From Elephas maximus indicus (lineage: Eukaryota > Chordata > Mammalia > Proboscidea > Elephantidae), in NCBI RefSeq assembly GCF_024166365.1, contig NC_064842.1, positions 29,669,001 to 29,733,000 on the forward strand: a stretch of DNA of 64,000 nucleotides, read 5' to 3'. Numbering within the stretch: position 1 is the first letter of the stretch; every line of letters begins with the position of its first letter. The notes under the pieces are model-generated. The model saw only the letters and a list, made by a program, of their open reading frames with translations, had not been told where the DNA came from and searched no databases. Below, piece after piece: positions 45,901-55,971 of this stretch. The position numbers were made by a program, and so were the translations under genes.

Positions 45901-46255
45901 CATCTCTCCACATGGAATGCTCAGTCCTGTTAGCCACATACCTCTGTCTCTCACCTCCTGCAGGTCTCTGCTCAATGCCACTGTATGGGAGAAGTCTTCA
46001 AAAATACTGTCTATAAAACAGAAACCACCACCGCCTGCGCAAGTTTAACCCCCTCACCCTCTGCTTTATTTATTTATTTATTATAGTAACGATCACCATC
46101 TGACACTCTAAATATTCATCCAATTATTTGTGTGTTGTTTTGTTTTTGTTGCTCCTTGCTGGAATGCAAGCTCCCTGAGCGCAGGGACTTTTGCTATTTT
46201 CTTTTACTATGGACCCCCAGGAATGTCTGTCAACAATCAAAAAATACTTGTTGAA
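43000..46255 (+). mobile_element. L2 LINE, long copy with RT remnants
   Basis: Plus-strand L2. Confident from about 44650. 'gccaaggtcaccaatggtcc' (44900) is followed by reverse-transcriptase sequence in which the catalytic Y-A-D-D has its Tyr changed to a stop ('cgtaggctgatgattcc', about 45193-45209). The frame at 45219-45542 carries 'LGVILDSVF'. The 3' end has 'gatcatgtctcccttccg', 'gcttcagggtctttgctcat', 'ggaatgcaagctccctgagc' and 'acttgttgaatgagt'. The upstream part, 43000-44650, is pyrimidine-rich and plausibly the earlier ORF2 region, but less certain. No long frame is intact. Confidence 0.7.
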
Positions 46256-46564
46256 TGAGTAACTGAAAATTTTGAAAGCCAAAAAAAATGGTGTTTTGTG
46301 GTTTTAATTTGCATTTCTTTGATTATTAATGCGATCAAGCATCTTTTCAAATGTTAGTTAGCTTTTTTTTTTTTTTGGTAAATTTTCCATTTGCTTTTAC
46401 CTCTTTTTCCCTAGGGATATTAGTATTTCCCTAGTTAATTTTAAGTGCTCTGTACCTGTTAAAGATTTTAATCCCCAGTGTTATATTTATTGCAAATATT
46501 TTGTCAGTTTTTTTTTGTCCTTAAATTTGTGCGTATCCTTTATGATTTTTGCTTACAAAAGTTT

Positions 46565-46695
46565 TCGGTGTTAGTGGTAGAATTCTTGCCTTCCATGCAG
46601 GACACCCGGGTTCAATTTCCAGCCAATGTACCTTATCTGCTTGTTAAACCCACTCACTTGTGGTATTTCTGTTATAGCAGCTGTAGGTAACTATA
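46565..46695 (+). pseudogene. tRNA-Gly-like retroposed sequence with MaLR-like tail
   Basis: 46567-46632 resembles tRNA-Gly. It has an A box ('tagtggtagaattc'), an anticodon-loop region 'cttgccttccatgcagg' and a B box ('gggttcaattt'), then 'gccaatgta'. Substitutions in the T stem make a working tRNA unlikely. The next segment ('cactcacttgtggtatttct', then 'ttatagcagc') resembles the 3' end of an MLT1-type LTR, so the insertion looks chimeric. No target duplication is clear. Confidence 0.6.
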
Positions 46696-47575
46696 TAACT
46701 TATATTTTTGAAATTGTATTTTCGATATATATTTAAAATGTGTAACAGACAAATCTACTATTTTGTTTCTTTTATGAAACTTTCTTTACATTTATTTTTA
46801 GAAAATCTTTTATCACATGATTTATCCTCCCTCTCGCCCCCTTTTTGGAAATAATGCCTGTATCATATAGTAAGCACATTTGTGCCTGTTTCTAGACTTT
46901 CTGTTTTATTTCATTGCTATGGCTAGATACAGGATTGCCCAATCTAAAATTTTAAGGTTCTAGAAAATATTTTGAATTCTGTCAATGCAAGTCACTTTCC
47001 CTTATTGTACTCTTACAAAAAAAACTTGGCTGTTCTTATTTTTTCTTGCAAATGAAATATTTGTATCATTTTGTTGAAGTAAAAAAAATTGTCAGGATTA
47101 CTTTAAATGTATGAATTATCTCAGAAGAATTTTCATCATTCTATTTGTTTTCCCATTGAGAAAGTAGTATATCTCTTCATTTGTTAAAAGATTTTTTATG
47201 GCCTTCATTAATTTTTGTTTTTCTTTGTATGATCGCTATACTTTTTTGGTTGGGTTTATTTCTAGGGATTTTACTTTGCAGTTTTTAGTATAATTATTAA
47301 TTGCTATTGCAGTTTTTAATATATTCTTTTAAGTGTATTGTTAATTGGTTATTACTGGTATGTAAGAAAGATACTGATTATTTTATACTGTTATAATAAT
47401 GATAGCTAACCTTTACAGAGTAAAACAAAGGAAAGACAGTATAGCCTCGAGGTCAGGAAGAAACGAGACCGGATGGATTCGAATCCCAGTTCTATTATGT
47501 ACCAGCTGTGTGATGTGGGGCAATTCACTCGTGCTTTTGGGGGGCCTCGATTTTCTCATTTGCGTGTTAAAAAGA

Positions 47576-47945
47576 AAAAAAAACCAAATCAGTTACCATC
47601 AAGTCACTCTGACTCATGGTGACCCCATGTGTGTCAGAGTTGAACTGTGCTCCATGGAGTTTCCAATGCCTGGTTTTTCAGAAGTAGACTGCCAGGAAGG
47701 AGCCCTGCTGGTGCAGTGGTTAAGCGCTTGACTGCTAACCAAAAGGTTGGTGGTTTGAACTCACGAGTCACTCTGTGGGAGAAAGATGTGGCAGTCTGCT
47801 TCCGTAAGAAGATTACAGCCTTGGAAACCCTATAGAGCAGCTCTACTCTGTCCTGTAGAGTTGCTATGAGTCAGAATCAATGCAACAGTATTTGGTTTGT
47901 TTTTTTTGGCTTTTTAGATTGCCAGGCCTTTCTTCCAAGGCTTAT
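47576..47945 (-). mobile_element. AfroSINE inserted in MIR, itself split
   Basis: The reverse-strand tail and body (47576-47696: 'caagtcactctgactcatgg', 'tgctccatggagtttccaat') resume after the inner SINE as 'attgccaggcctttcttcca' (to 47945). Confidence 0.88.
47697..47914 (+). mobile_element. AfroSINE (long variant) nested in AfroSINE
   Basis: Complete plus-strand copy. Head 'gagccctgctggtgcagtgg', body 'gaaagatgtggcagtctgct', tail 'gctatgagtcagaatcaatg' with a T/G-rich end. The 12-bp repeat tagactgccagg / tagattgccagg (47685-47696, 47915-47926) proves it inserted into the older SINE. Confidence 0.95.
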
Positions 47946-48402
47946 TTGTATAATGGGGATGATGATAGTATTTCCTTCATGGGATGCATGTAAAGTGATT
48001 ATAACAATGCCTGGCAAAGCACAAGGCAAGTGCTCAATAAATGATAGTTATTTTGTAGGTGAGAAAACTTAGCCTTAACAGTTAAATACCTCATTCATAG
48101 TCACATAGACGACTCAGAATTCAAATGGCAGTCTTTGGTTATTAAGTTTTACTGCCTTTTTTAAGTGTATATTTGATAAATAATTTCTTTTTTAATTTAT
48201 ACTCAGGGCTTTTTTTAGACAGACAATCGCATAATTTTCAAATAATACTTTTTCTTCTCAATATTTTTATTATTTTCTCTATATGTCTTATAATGTAAAA
48301 TTCTAGGGAAATATTTAATAATACTGCTGTTAATGAGCATCTTTGTCTGATTCTTGATTTGAATGGGAAGATTTTTGTTATTTCATGGTGAACTCTGATA
48401 TC

Positions 48403-48549
48403 CCAAACCTGTTGCCGTTGAGTCAATTCCAACTCATAGCAGCCCTATAGGACAGAGTAGAAGTGCCCCATAGGGTTTCCAAGGAGCAGTGACTGGTGGA
48501 TTCAAACCGCCAACCTTTTGGTTAGCAGCTGAGTTCTTAATCAGTGGTT
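48403..48549 (-). mobile_element. AfroSINE inserted in L1
   Basis: Reverse strand. 'gttgagtcaattccaactca', 'cccatagggtttccaaggag', 'aaccttttggttagcagctg'. The head end is shortened. Confidence 0.92.
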
Positions 48550-49052
48550 AAGATATACTATTTGCATGTTAATCGATTTTATGGGGAATGAATGCTGAAT
48601 TTTACCAAATACCTTTTCAATATCTATTGAGACTATCGTTTTTTTCTCAAACCTTTTAGTGTCACAAATTGTGTTATTAGTTTTGGCATACTGAACCATC
48701 CTTGCATTTCTGTAATAAGATCTCCTTGCTATGGTGTATTGTTGTTCTAATATGTTGCTGAATTTGATTTGCTAAAACATTTTAAAATTTTTTATTTGTA
48801 TTTATAAATGAGATTGGTATGTAGTTGCTATTTTTGTCCTAGGTTCATCACGTTTGTTAACAAGATAACACAATTTATAAATTGATTTGGGGAGCTTTAC
48901 ATATTTCGCTGTGTTTTGCAATGATTTATTTAGTGTGGGAATTAACTGCTTCTTAGAAGTTTGAAAACCTCACCCATACACCATACACCTATTGGAGCCT
49001 TCTGCCTTTCCTGAATCCAGTCCTTTGACAACTTGTCTAGTATCTTCTATAC

Positions 49053-49211
49053 CCCAAAACCAAACCCACTGCCGTCGAGTTGATTCCAACTCATAGCAAC
49101 CCTATAGGACAGAGAATAACTGCACCAGAGAGTTTCCAAGGAGCACCTGATAGATTTGAACTGCCGACTTCTTGGTTAGCAGCCATAGCACTTAACCACT
49201 ACTCCACCATA
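49053..49211 (-). mobile_element. AfroSINE
   Basis: Reverse strand. 'cgtcgagttgattccaactc' retains CpGs. The head ends 'ctactccaccatag'. Confidence 0.93.
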
Positions 49212-49990
49212 GTTTCCAATAGGTATTGCTTTATTCGGGCATCTACTTTTTATTGAATTAGTTTATATTTTCCTAGAAAATTCAACTATGTGCTGTCTAC
49301 AAGGGCATACTAACGCATAAAAATTAAAAGACTGGGTCAATTCACCAGGTAAACAGAAATAAAAAGTAAATACGTATCACAAAATTAATCTCAGTCAAAT
49401 TAAAATTCACGACTGGAAGAATTAATGGGACACAGAAAATAACATTTTCTTGATTAAGGATTTAATCTTTAGGAATGATGTATATAACAAGTATATACTT
49501 TATTCCTTAAGTTATTTCTTAAGTAACATAGTCCTGACATATATAAAACAAAACTTGGTCAAAGCATAAGCATTAATTGGCAGGGGAAAAAAAAGTGATA
49601 GGAAACTTTAAAACATCTAGCTCATTTCTTAACAGATCAAGTGGGAAAACATGAATGAGGAGATAAGGAGGTTGAATACCTTTCCCATGCCTTCAGGAGA
49701 AGAGCAGGTGGGCGTCGGTCACCCATCTCCCAACCTCACTCCCAGGGTCTAGCAAGCACTCATCTAACACAGCTCAGCCACCTGAAGTGAGCCCCTCCAC
49801 CTCCGCTGCCTGGTCCACTGACTTGTTGGCTCAATGGAGTGAATGAGAAAGCACAGTCCCCAGCATGCACTGCTTTCCAGCAGCTTCCTCCCTCTAGCCC
49901 CTCCCAGAGGCCTTTATCACCACCAGTCTCCCCCTCCCCCAAACAATTTTCAGTCACTTATGTGGGAATTGGAGGCCAGGGGAGGGGAAA
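49212..49990. other. mostly unassigned; short L1 ORF2-like piece
   Basis: 49285-49330 ('caactatgtgctgtctacaa') resembles plus-strand L1 ORF2. The rest is unassigned. The segment 49680-49950 is GC-richer without CpG clustering. Confidence 0.45.
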
Positions 49991-49991
49991 A

Positions 49992-50175
49992 GAGTAAGCA
50001 CACTTAGTTTATAACTGAAAGTTTGGAAGTTTGAATCTACCCAGAGGCACCTCAGAAGAAAAGTCTGGCAATCTACTGCCAAAAAATCAGCCACTGAAAA
50101 CCCTAGGGAGTACAGTTCTACTCTGACAAACCTGGTGTCTTCATGAGTTGGAATTGATTGTTCCACAGCTAATCT
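49992..50175 (+). mobile_element. AfroSINE, diverged
   Basis: Body 'ctacccagaggcacctcaga', 'ggcaatctactgccaaaaaa' and tail 'cttcatgagttggaattgat'. The head is degenerate. Confidence 0.85.
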
Positions 50176-50848
50176 GGTGTCTGGGAACTGTAATCTCTCA
50201 ACAGTGGGGAGAGAAGTAGGAGGACAGAGCATTGGAAAGGTAGTATTTAGGCTTCCTTGAATTGCAAAATCCACTCACGGAGAACCAGAGGCCCACTTTT
50301 CTGATTCATAAGTTTGGGGTTACTGAGTCAGAGGGCAAAAAGAGAATAGAAGACCAAAACCATCTCCCTACCTTTTCACACAAGTTGCATGGCTCTGTTT
50401 CAGGGAACAATCCTGTCTCCCTGATTTTTAATGAATGTTTCTACTAGGTTGCCTGACAGTGTTAGATTTCAGTGTTGCTGGGAGTTCTCATCCATTGCTG
50501 GGTCTTTAAAGGTGTTTCAGTGGGAGGTTGAGAGAGGTTGTGTCAGGGGCTGCCAGTCGTATTTTACACAGGAGGTTCGTGGCCTCTTAGAAGGACAAGA
50601 GGTGGATGGGAGAAGGCATCTCTGATGCTGCTATGTGCCGAGATGAAGACTGTGAACCCTACAAGATAGTGTTCCTCTCTGGTGGAGCTAATGAAGGCCT
50701 GGGAAGAGCTTAGGAAGACATGAGCAGTTGTGAAGGACCTCCCCTCTTGCTTTCTTCAAAGAGGCTTAGCCATACCACTAACCAAGCTCTGACCAACTGC
50801 TGTGGCTGCTACTACCGGTAGTGGGCCTGACAGTCTGCTGAGGAGGGT
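50176..50848. other. unique sequence, no gene recognised
   Basis: No repeat assigned. Short frames of about 60 codons only. Confidence 0.5.
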
Positions 50849-50849
50849 T

Positions 50850-50983
50850 ATAACCCATTGCTGTCAAGTCGATTTCAACTCGTAGGGACCCTACCGGACA
50901 GGGTAGAACGGCCTCATAGGGTTTCCAAGGAGTGCCTGTTGGATTCCAACTGCCAACCTTTTGGTTAGCAGCCGAACTCTTAA
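50850..50983 (-). mobile_element. AfroSINE with target duplication
   Basis: Reverse strand, lacking the last head bases. A 10-bp repeat with one mismatch (gaggagggtt 50840-50849; gaggagcgtt 50984-50993) flanks it. Confidence 0.92.
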
Positions 50984-50993
50984 GAGGAGCGTT

Positions 50994-52033
50994 TTACTGA
51001 GCAAAAAAAAAAAACCAAAACTTTATTTTCTTCCAAGATCAGTAAATGAAGGTGCGGTAATAAGGGGAACCACACGGGAAGAGAATTTATAAGTACAACA
51101 GTAGATGTAAAATGGACTCCTCATTGCAGCCAACTGTAATGTCCAAACCGAGAAAAAAGGGGGAACCCTTGCGACTTTCTTTGGTGCTCTCAGTTTTCTG
51201 GCAAGTAGGTGTCTGATATAAGGACCTGGCTCAATACCAGTTCCTTTAGGAATCAGCTCCCTGGAACCCTTTAATTAAAGGTCCAAGACATAATATGAAG
51301 ATGAAAGCCTTAGCAGGCATGTGGGCTGTAGCCAGCACTCCTGGTGGTCTGCCTGTGACTAGTGAAGGGGCAGGAGGGGCTGCTCAGCTGCATGGGGTCT
51401 GGCTCTACAACCTGCTTGGGAATTTGAGCAACAGTGTCAGGTAAGCTGAGAGCCTGCGTAGGAGCACAGGGCCAGCTCCTGGACACTGAACCACCCCTGT
51501 CCTTGACGTGAATCTTTATTTGGATCCCTGTAAACATGCCCTGGATGTCCAGGCGCCATGGGAAACTCCCGGGGTTAATCCATACTGGAGCTCCTGCCAA
51601 GGTGAATGTGCCCTTTAGTCTGCCCACAGCCTCTGCCCATGTGTTTCCAGCCTCTGGTCAGATGAGTGCTCCCATGAGCCTCCACTTTGTGTGTGTTTTT
51701 ATTTCTATACTCAGAACTCCAGGAACTCTGACCTATCCATGATCTTGGAACTAAAAGCCCTAAGACACTGTCTTAAAAAAGATCTATATCTACATCTATA
51801 TCTCTAAACCTCATGCATAAATTTATGGCTGTGCATATATCCCCAAGCAATAATGGAAACCTACCTCTTTTTCCCAAGGCTGCATGGTGGCCAAGAGCCT
51901 ACCACACCCCTAATTTTCCAGGTCACCCCACTGAGGGAATGTTCTTCTCACAAGACAGACTTCCACAGGTCCTACTGGTTTGGGGATACTAATGAGTCGC
52001 ATTAAGGATGACAACCCAGATTTCACAGGCCCT
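50994..52033. other. unique sequence, no gene recognised
   Basis: Frames at 51310-51627 (105 codons, minus) and 51536-51742 show no domain. An alternating 'ctatatctacatctatat' stretch lies near 51783-51800. Confidence 0.5.
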
Positions 52034-52045
52034 GGGCCCCCAGCA

Positions 52046-52197
52046 ACCCCCACAGCGTAGTGGTTAAGTGCTACGGCTGCTAACCAAGAGGTCGGCAGTT
52101 CAAATCGCCAGGTGCTCCTTGGGAACTCTACGGGGCAGTTCTATTCTGTTCTATGGGGTCACTATGAGTCGGAATCGACTCGACGGCAGTGGGTTTG
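52046..52197 (+). mobile_element. young AfroSINE with perfect target duplication
   Basis: Plus strand, close to the in-window consensus, with CpGs kept ('cggaatcgactcgacggcag'). The 12-bp exact repeat gggcccccagca flanks it at 52034-52045 and 52198-52209. Both features suggest one of the youngest copies here. Confidence 0.97.
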
Positions 52198-52209
52198 GGG
52201 CCCCCAGCA

Positions 52210-52657
52210 CACCAAGTGAGCACAGGGTGTGGGTCCCCTACACCTCCCTCCGGTATCTCTGTGGGCTTTGAGGGGCACCTCACAGGTGCTTGCAAACAGC
52301 CTCCACGTTGTTCTGCTCTGCTTCCCACCCCCACTCATTGGTGGCCATAGTCTTCCCCTGCCTTCAGTGAGGACCCACAGCACCAACTCTCTGCCCAACT
52401 GCCAACTCTTTATGGAAGTGAAGAGTGGGCCTCTCCTTCACTCTATGAGACTCTGTTGCTGGCCACCAAAGCAGAAGTGCTCTGACCCTTCTCCCAGAGC
52501 CCTTGTGGGCTGGTTCCTGCAGCCAGGCCTTCGGACCCTCTGGCCTGGGGGCTCTGTGAATTTATGATGCTGGGCTGGAGGCCAATTTCTGAGATAGATG
52601 CCGGCTTGCTCCCCATTTTGGTTCCACTCTCGGCTGCCTGCACCTTCATCCTCCATC
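52210..52657. other. unique GC-rich sequence, no gene recognised
   Basis: Overlapping frames of up to 112 codons on both strands (52229-52701) show no domain. No repeat assigned. Confidence 0.5.
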
Positions 52658-52838
52658 AAACAAACCAAAACAAACAAACAAAATTGAACCTGTGCTGTCA
52701 AGTCGATTCTGACTCATAGCGACCCTATAGGACAGAGTAGATCTGCCCCATAGGGTTTCCAAGGAGCAGCTGGTGAATTCCAACGGCCAACCTTTTGGTT
52801 AGCAGCCAAGCACTTAACTACTATACCACTAGGGCTCG
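52658..52838 (-). mobile_element. AfroSINE
   Basis: An A/C-rich tail ('aaaccaaaacaaacaaacaa') at left, then 'tcaagtcgattctgactcat', 'gggtttccaaggagcagctg', head 'ctataccactagggctc'. Confidence 0.95.
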
Positions 52839-53364
52839 TCCTTACACAAAACCCCATGCAAAATGTGGCCTGAGGTCACCTTCGAGTTTGTCAGTCAAGT
52901 TTGAATCCTAGCTGATGTCCAGATTAGGACCTAGATGACATTCTTACCTTCTGGCTAATTAGGAAAGTCCTTGAAGAGAAAGGGCAGGAAGGGGCAGATC
53001 CCAAGTTAACATGAGGAGGAAGAATATTCTCTCGTAGCGTCTTCTTACCCTGCGTTTTTGGCAGCTCCTTTTTCAGGGACTATCGCTCTCTTTAGTTCTG
53101 GAAATGTGTCCAAAAAATCCACAACATTGACCTGATATTCTGGAGTAAAAATGATCAGCAAAGAGGAGTCCATTCTGCTCTCCAGCATCAGTAGAGAGAT
53201 CTTATTAAACTATTAGCCAGGCGTCATAAGGTACGAGGTTCTTTTGATGATAGGCGTAATAAAAATTCAAACAAATTATGAACGTGTTCAGCAACATGGT
53301 GCATAGTCTGACTGACCCAGGCACTTGCCCAGATGGGAGGACCCTCAGCGAGGCTGTGGGTGGG
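52839..53364. other. unique sequence, no gene recognised
   Basis: Nothing assigned. Only short frames. Confidence 0.5.
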
Positions 53365-53515
53365 CTGGGAAGAACGTGGCCTCGGGAGTCGAACTCTGGC
53401 TCTCCCCTTACCACCTGAGTGGTCTTCTGTAATTTCCTTCTCTGAGTTTCTGTTTTCTCACTTATAAAATGAAAAACCTGGCTGGATTGTTGTAAGAATA
53501 CAATAAATGGTATCT
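53365..53515 (+). mobile_element. MIR SINE
   Basis: 'gagtcgaactctggctctcc', 'ttctgttttctcacttataa', 'ggattgttgtaagaatac' follow plus-strand MIR order. Confidence 0.75.
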
Positions 53516-53596
53516 CTTGAAGCCATTACTTAATCCAGGAATATTCTCCGGAGCCCTGAGCCATGGGCTAACCACCATCTCCATGTCTGTCCTTGA

Positions 53597-53652
53597 GACA
53601 CACGTCTCTCTCTCTCACGCACACACACACACACAGGCACACACACACGTGA
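53597..53652. repeat. (CT)n(CA)n microsatellite
   Basis: Short CT run followed by two CA runs broken by 'aggc'. Confidence 0.95.
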
Positions 53653-53654
53653 GG

Positions 53655-53880
53655 AAAATCATGGGCTCTGGACCAGGACTGCCAGGGTTGAGTCCTGGCT
53701 CCAGAGTCCTTCTCATCTTGAGGTCTTGGTCTCATTACTTATCTGTGCCTCTGTCCCCTCATTTATTAAATGGGGACTGTCACAGTTGCTGTGAAGATTA
53801 AATAAGCTAATATATTTAAACTATTAAAACAATGCCTAGCACATAAAAGAGCATAATGCATTAACTATTATTGTTGTTAT
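53655..53880 (+). mobile_element. MIR SINE
   Basis: 'catgggctctggaccaggac', 'gggttgagtcctggctcc', 'tattaaatggggactgtcac', 'acaatgcctagcacataaaa' give a nearly full-length plus-strand MIR. Confidence 0.85.
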
Positions 53881-54000
53881 TATTTCTCTGACTGATGGTG
53901 AGAAACCCTGAACTTCGGTTCTCACCACCACCACTGGCCTCTCTTCTGTCATCTTGTATTTGTCTCTCTCTTCTACTTACACATCTGCTTTCCTTTCCAG

Positions 54001-54248
54001 AACAGCTGGAACAAGTGGGTCTGCCGGGCACCTATAACATAATTACCTTTCAAGCTCACACAGGTTCAGCTTTTCTAGCCAAGAAGCAAAGGATTTCACA
54101 GACAGGTTATACTCAAGCAACTCAGAAACAGTCCTTGTTTCAAGTGGCCTCCAGAGGAAAAATCCTCTATCCTGGAGATGTGTCTATTAATGAAGTTAAC
54201 AAAAGGAATGTGGCCTTCCCAGGAAGTTTTGTTGGGGCCACTACCTGA
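54001..54248 (+). other. candidate terminal coding exon, unidentified
   Basis: A pyrimidine-rich run ending in 'ttcctttccag' (to 54000) is followed by 81 codons and a TGA at 54246-54248 in one open frame; codon phase starts at 54003. The peptide has ordinary, non-repetitive composition (segments 'QLEQVGLPGTYNII', 'KILYPGDVSINEVNK'). No repeat overlaps it, and a MIR ends about 120 bp upstream. I do not recognise the protein. No polyadenylation signal is obvious just downstream. An open frame this size can arise by chance. Confidence 0.22.
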
Positions 54249-55385
54249 GGAGTGAAGCACTCACCTCTGTCTACCTTGAGCTGGTGGAGTGTCTCACCTG
54301 AGGAGTCTTGGGCCTGGGGACCAAGGAAGAGCTGCCATCACCTGCAGCAAGGCTCTGACCCGCTGTCCACCTGGTCCATTAGCAAACCAGTCATAACCCC
54401 CTAAGTGCCCCTGGCCTTGTCATATCTTCACTTAAGTGTTACTGGTATGCAAGGGCCAAGAACGACAACAACCCACACCAAGAGAAGGGCTAGCACCTGC
54501 AACAGCATCAGGCCAAGTGTGGATGCTACGTAAAGAGGTTGTGTGGGGATGAGCCCTGCGGGTGGATGGGGGAGCTGCTGAAACAAAGGAAGAGGCACCT
54601 TGAGGGCCAGAGAGGAGGAGAGGGAAGACCCCTCTCACCTTCGGCCATTCCTCGGGAGAGCAGTAACATAAAACAGGGAGAGAACTACGTTCATTTCCTT
54701 TGACTTCTCCAAAGTAAGTGATCTTCAGAAAGGGAAAATCGATCCACCCGGTTAAAGTGGATAAACCATTTCACGTCCACCCAGAGAGGTGTGTATTAAT
54801 GGTTGTAAAATGGAAAGATGAGTCAAAGGGACCAGTTAATATTTATGAAGAGTTGAACCAGGCACGGTGAAAAAGGCTTGCGTATTGGACAATAAGGACA
54901 AAGCGTTGCATGCTGGGTGAGATTTCTGTTTGGATTACTAGGTGATCTTATACAGCAGGAATGTATAGTAGGGAAATACAATCTGTATCTAGTAGTTACT
55001 GACTTTTTGAGCAAAATTGCTGTTGGTGCCTATTTTTGCACCATTCTTTGTTAAGAATAACTTTGGTTTTGTAAAGCCAGTTGTGGTAGAAAAGGATCTC
55101 TGAAGAGCAAGCAAGAATTTCTGCAAAAAGGATCCAAGCTATTAAAACTACAATTAAGCAATGTAAAGACACTGATTTGACCCTTCCAATGATGGGAAAT
55201 TTAGAAACAGGACAAAAATTAAGGATGTTCTGACTATAGAGATTCAGAGATAGGAACACTAAATACACCAGGGCAAATTCCTTCTGGAAATTTCTGAAAG
55301 GTTAAGCAAGAAAGCTGAGTCAAAATCATATTGTGATTAGAATAAACAGAGAAGACACGTCTGCAAGGAGCTAAGCTGGGTAAGG
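54249..55385. other. unique sequence, no gene recognised
   Basis: Follows the candidate exon. No repeat assigned. A 90-codon minus frame at 54996-55268 lacks a domain. Confidence 0.45.
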
Positions 55386-55578
55386 AATTTCTGGGTGGTA
55401 CAAATGGTTAACATGCTTGACTGTTAACCAAAAGTTTGGAGGTTTGAGTCCACCCAGAGTTACCACAGAAGACAGGCCTGGTGATCTACTTCTGAGAAAT
55501 CAGCCATTGAAAACACTATGGAGCACAGTTCTACTCTGACACACATAAGCTGGAGTCAACTCCACCGCGACTGGAAGG
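55386..55578 (+). mobile_element. AfroSINE
   Basis: Plus strand. Head 'tttctgggtggtacaaatgg', body 'ggcctggtgatctacttctg', 'gagcacagttctactctgac', tail 'agctggagtcaactccaccg'. Confidence 0.92.
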
Positions 55579-55971
55579 ACCAGGAGAGAGAAGGAACCCT
55601 GAAGACTGTGACATCTATGAGGACCCAAACAAATAGCAGTAACCCAGACTATAAAGGTGCTGAATATAATGCACAGATATTCAGAAAGTGTGGAAAGATA
55701 AGTTAGAAGCCACAACTCAGTTACCATTATCAAGCAAAGGAACAGCGGAACTCAGAAAAAATAAATGACTTAGCATACGGCCAGCATTGCTTTCCTTAGG
55801 TGCCTTGTTCTGGGGAGGAAAGGCTGATAATCAAGCCCTATCAAGGGGTTTCAGACCATTGAAGTGGGCCCTGCATGGAGGAGATACAGCCAATGATTAT
55901 TGACAATCGTTATCTTTCAAGGAGGAGAAGCAAACTGCCATTACACATTAGCATTTGTTAGCACTCCTGAA
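55579..55971. other. unique sequence, no gene recognised
   Basis: Nothing assigned. Confidence 0.5.

Larger units (their letters stand above)
47428..48055 (+). mobile_element. MIR SINE split by two nested AfroSINEs
   Basis: The left piece 47428-47575 ('gattcgaatcccagttctat', 'gctgtgtgatgtggggcaat') and the right piece 47946-48055 ('tataatggggatgatgatag', 'atgcctggcaaagcacaagg', 'tgctcaataaatgatag') are consecutive in MIR. Confidence 0.85.
46270..48990 (-). mobile_element. L1 LINE ORF2 region, multiply interrupted
   Basis: Reverse-strand, AT-rich L1 in three segments (46270-47390, 48165-48402, 48550-48990) with ORF2-type sequence such as 'tttatttctagggattttac' and 'gaatgctgaattttaccaaa'. It hosts a tRNA-Gly-like insertion (46565), a MIR/AfroSINE nest (47428-48055) and an AfroSINE (48403). 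Confidence 0.7.

Noticed and set aside
43056-45933. Several 60-161-codon frames on the plus strand
   Set aside because: They lie in the L2 copy and its pyrimidine-rich sequence. Fragments such as LGVILDSVF are reverse-transcriptase relics, not a host gene.
46567-46632. Functional tRNA-Gly gene
   Set aside because: Stem-disrupting substitutions, no terminator-like T-run directly after the tRNA part, and a joined LTR-like tail point to a retroposed relic.
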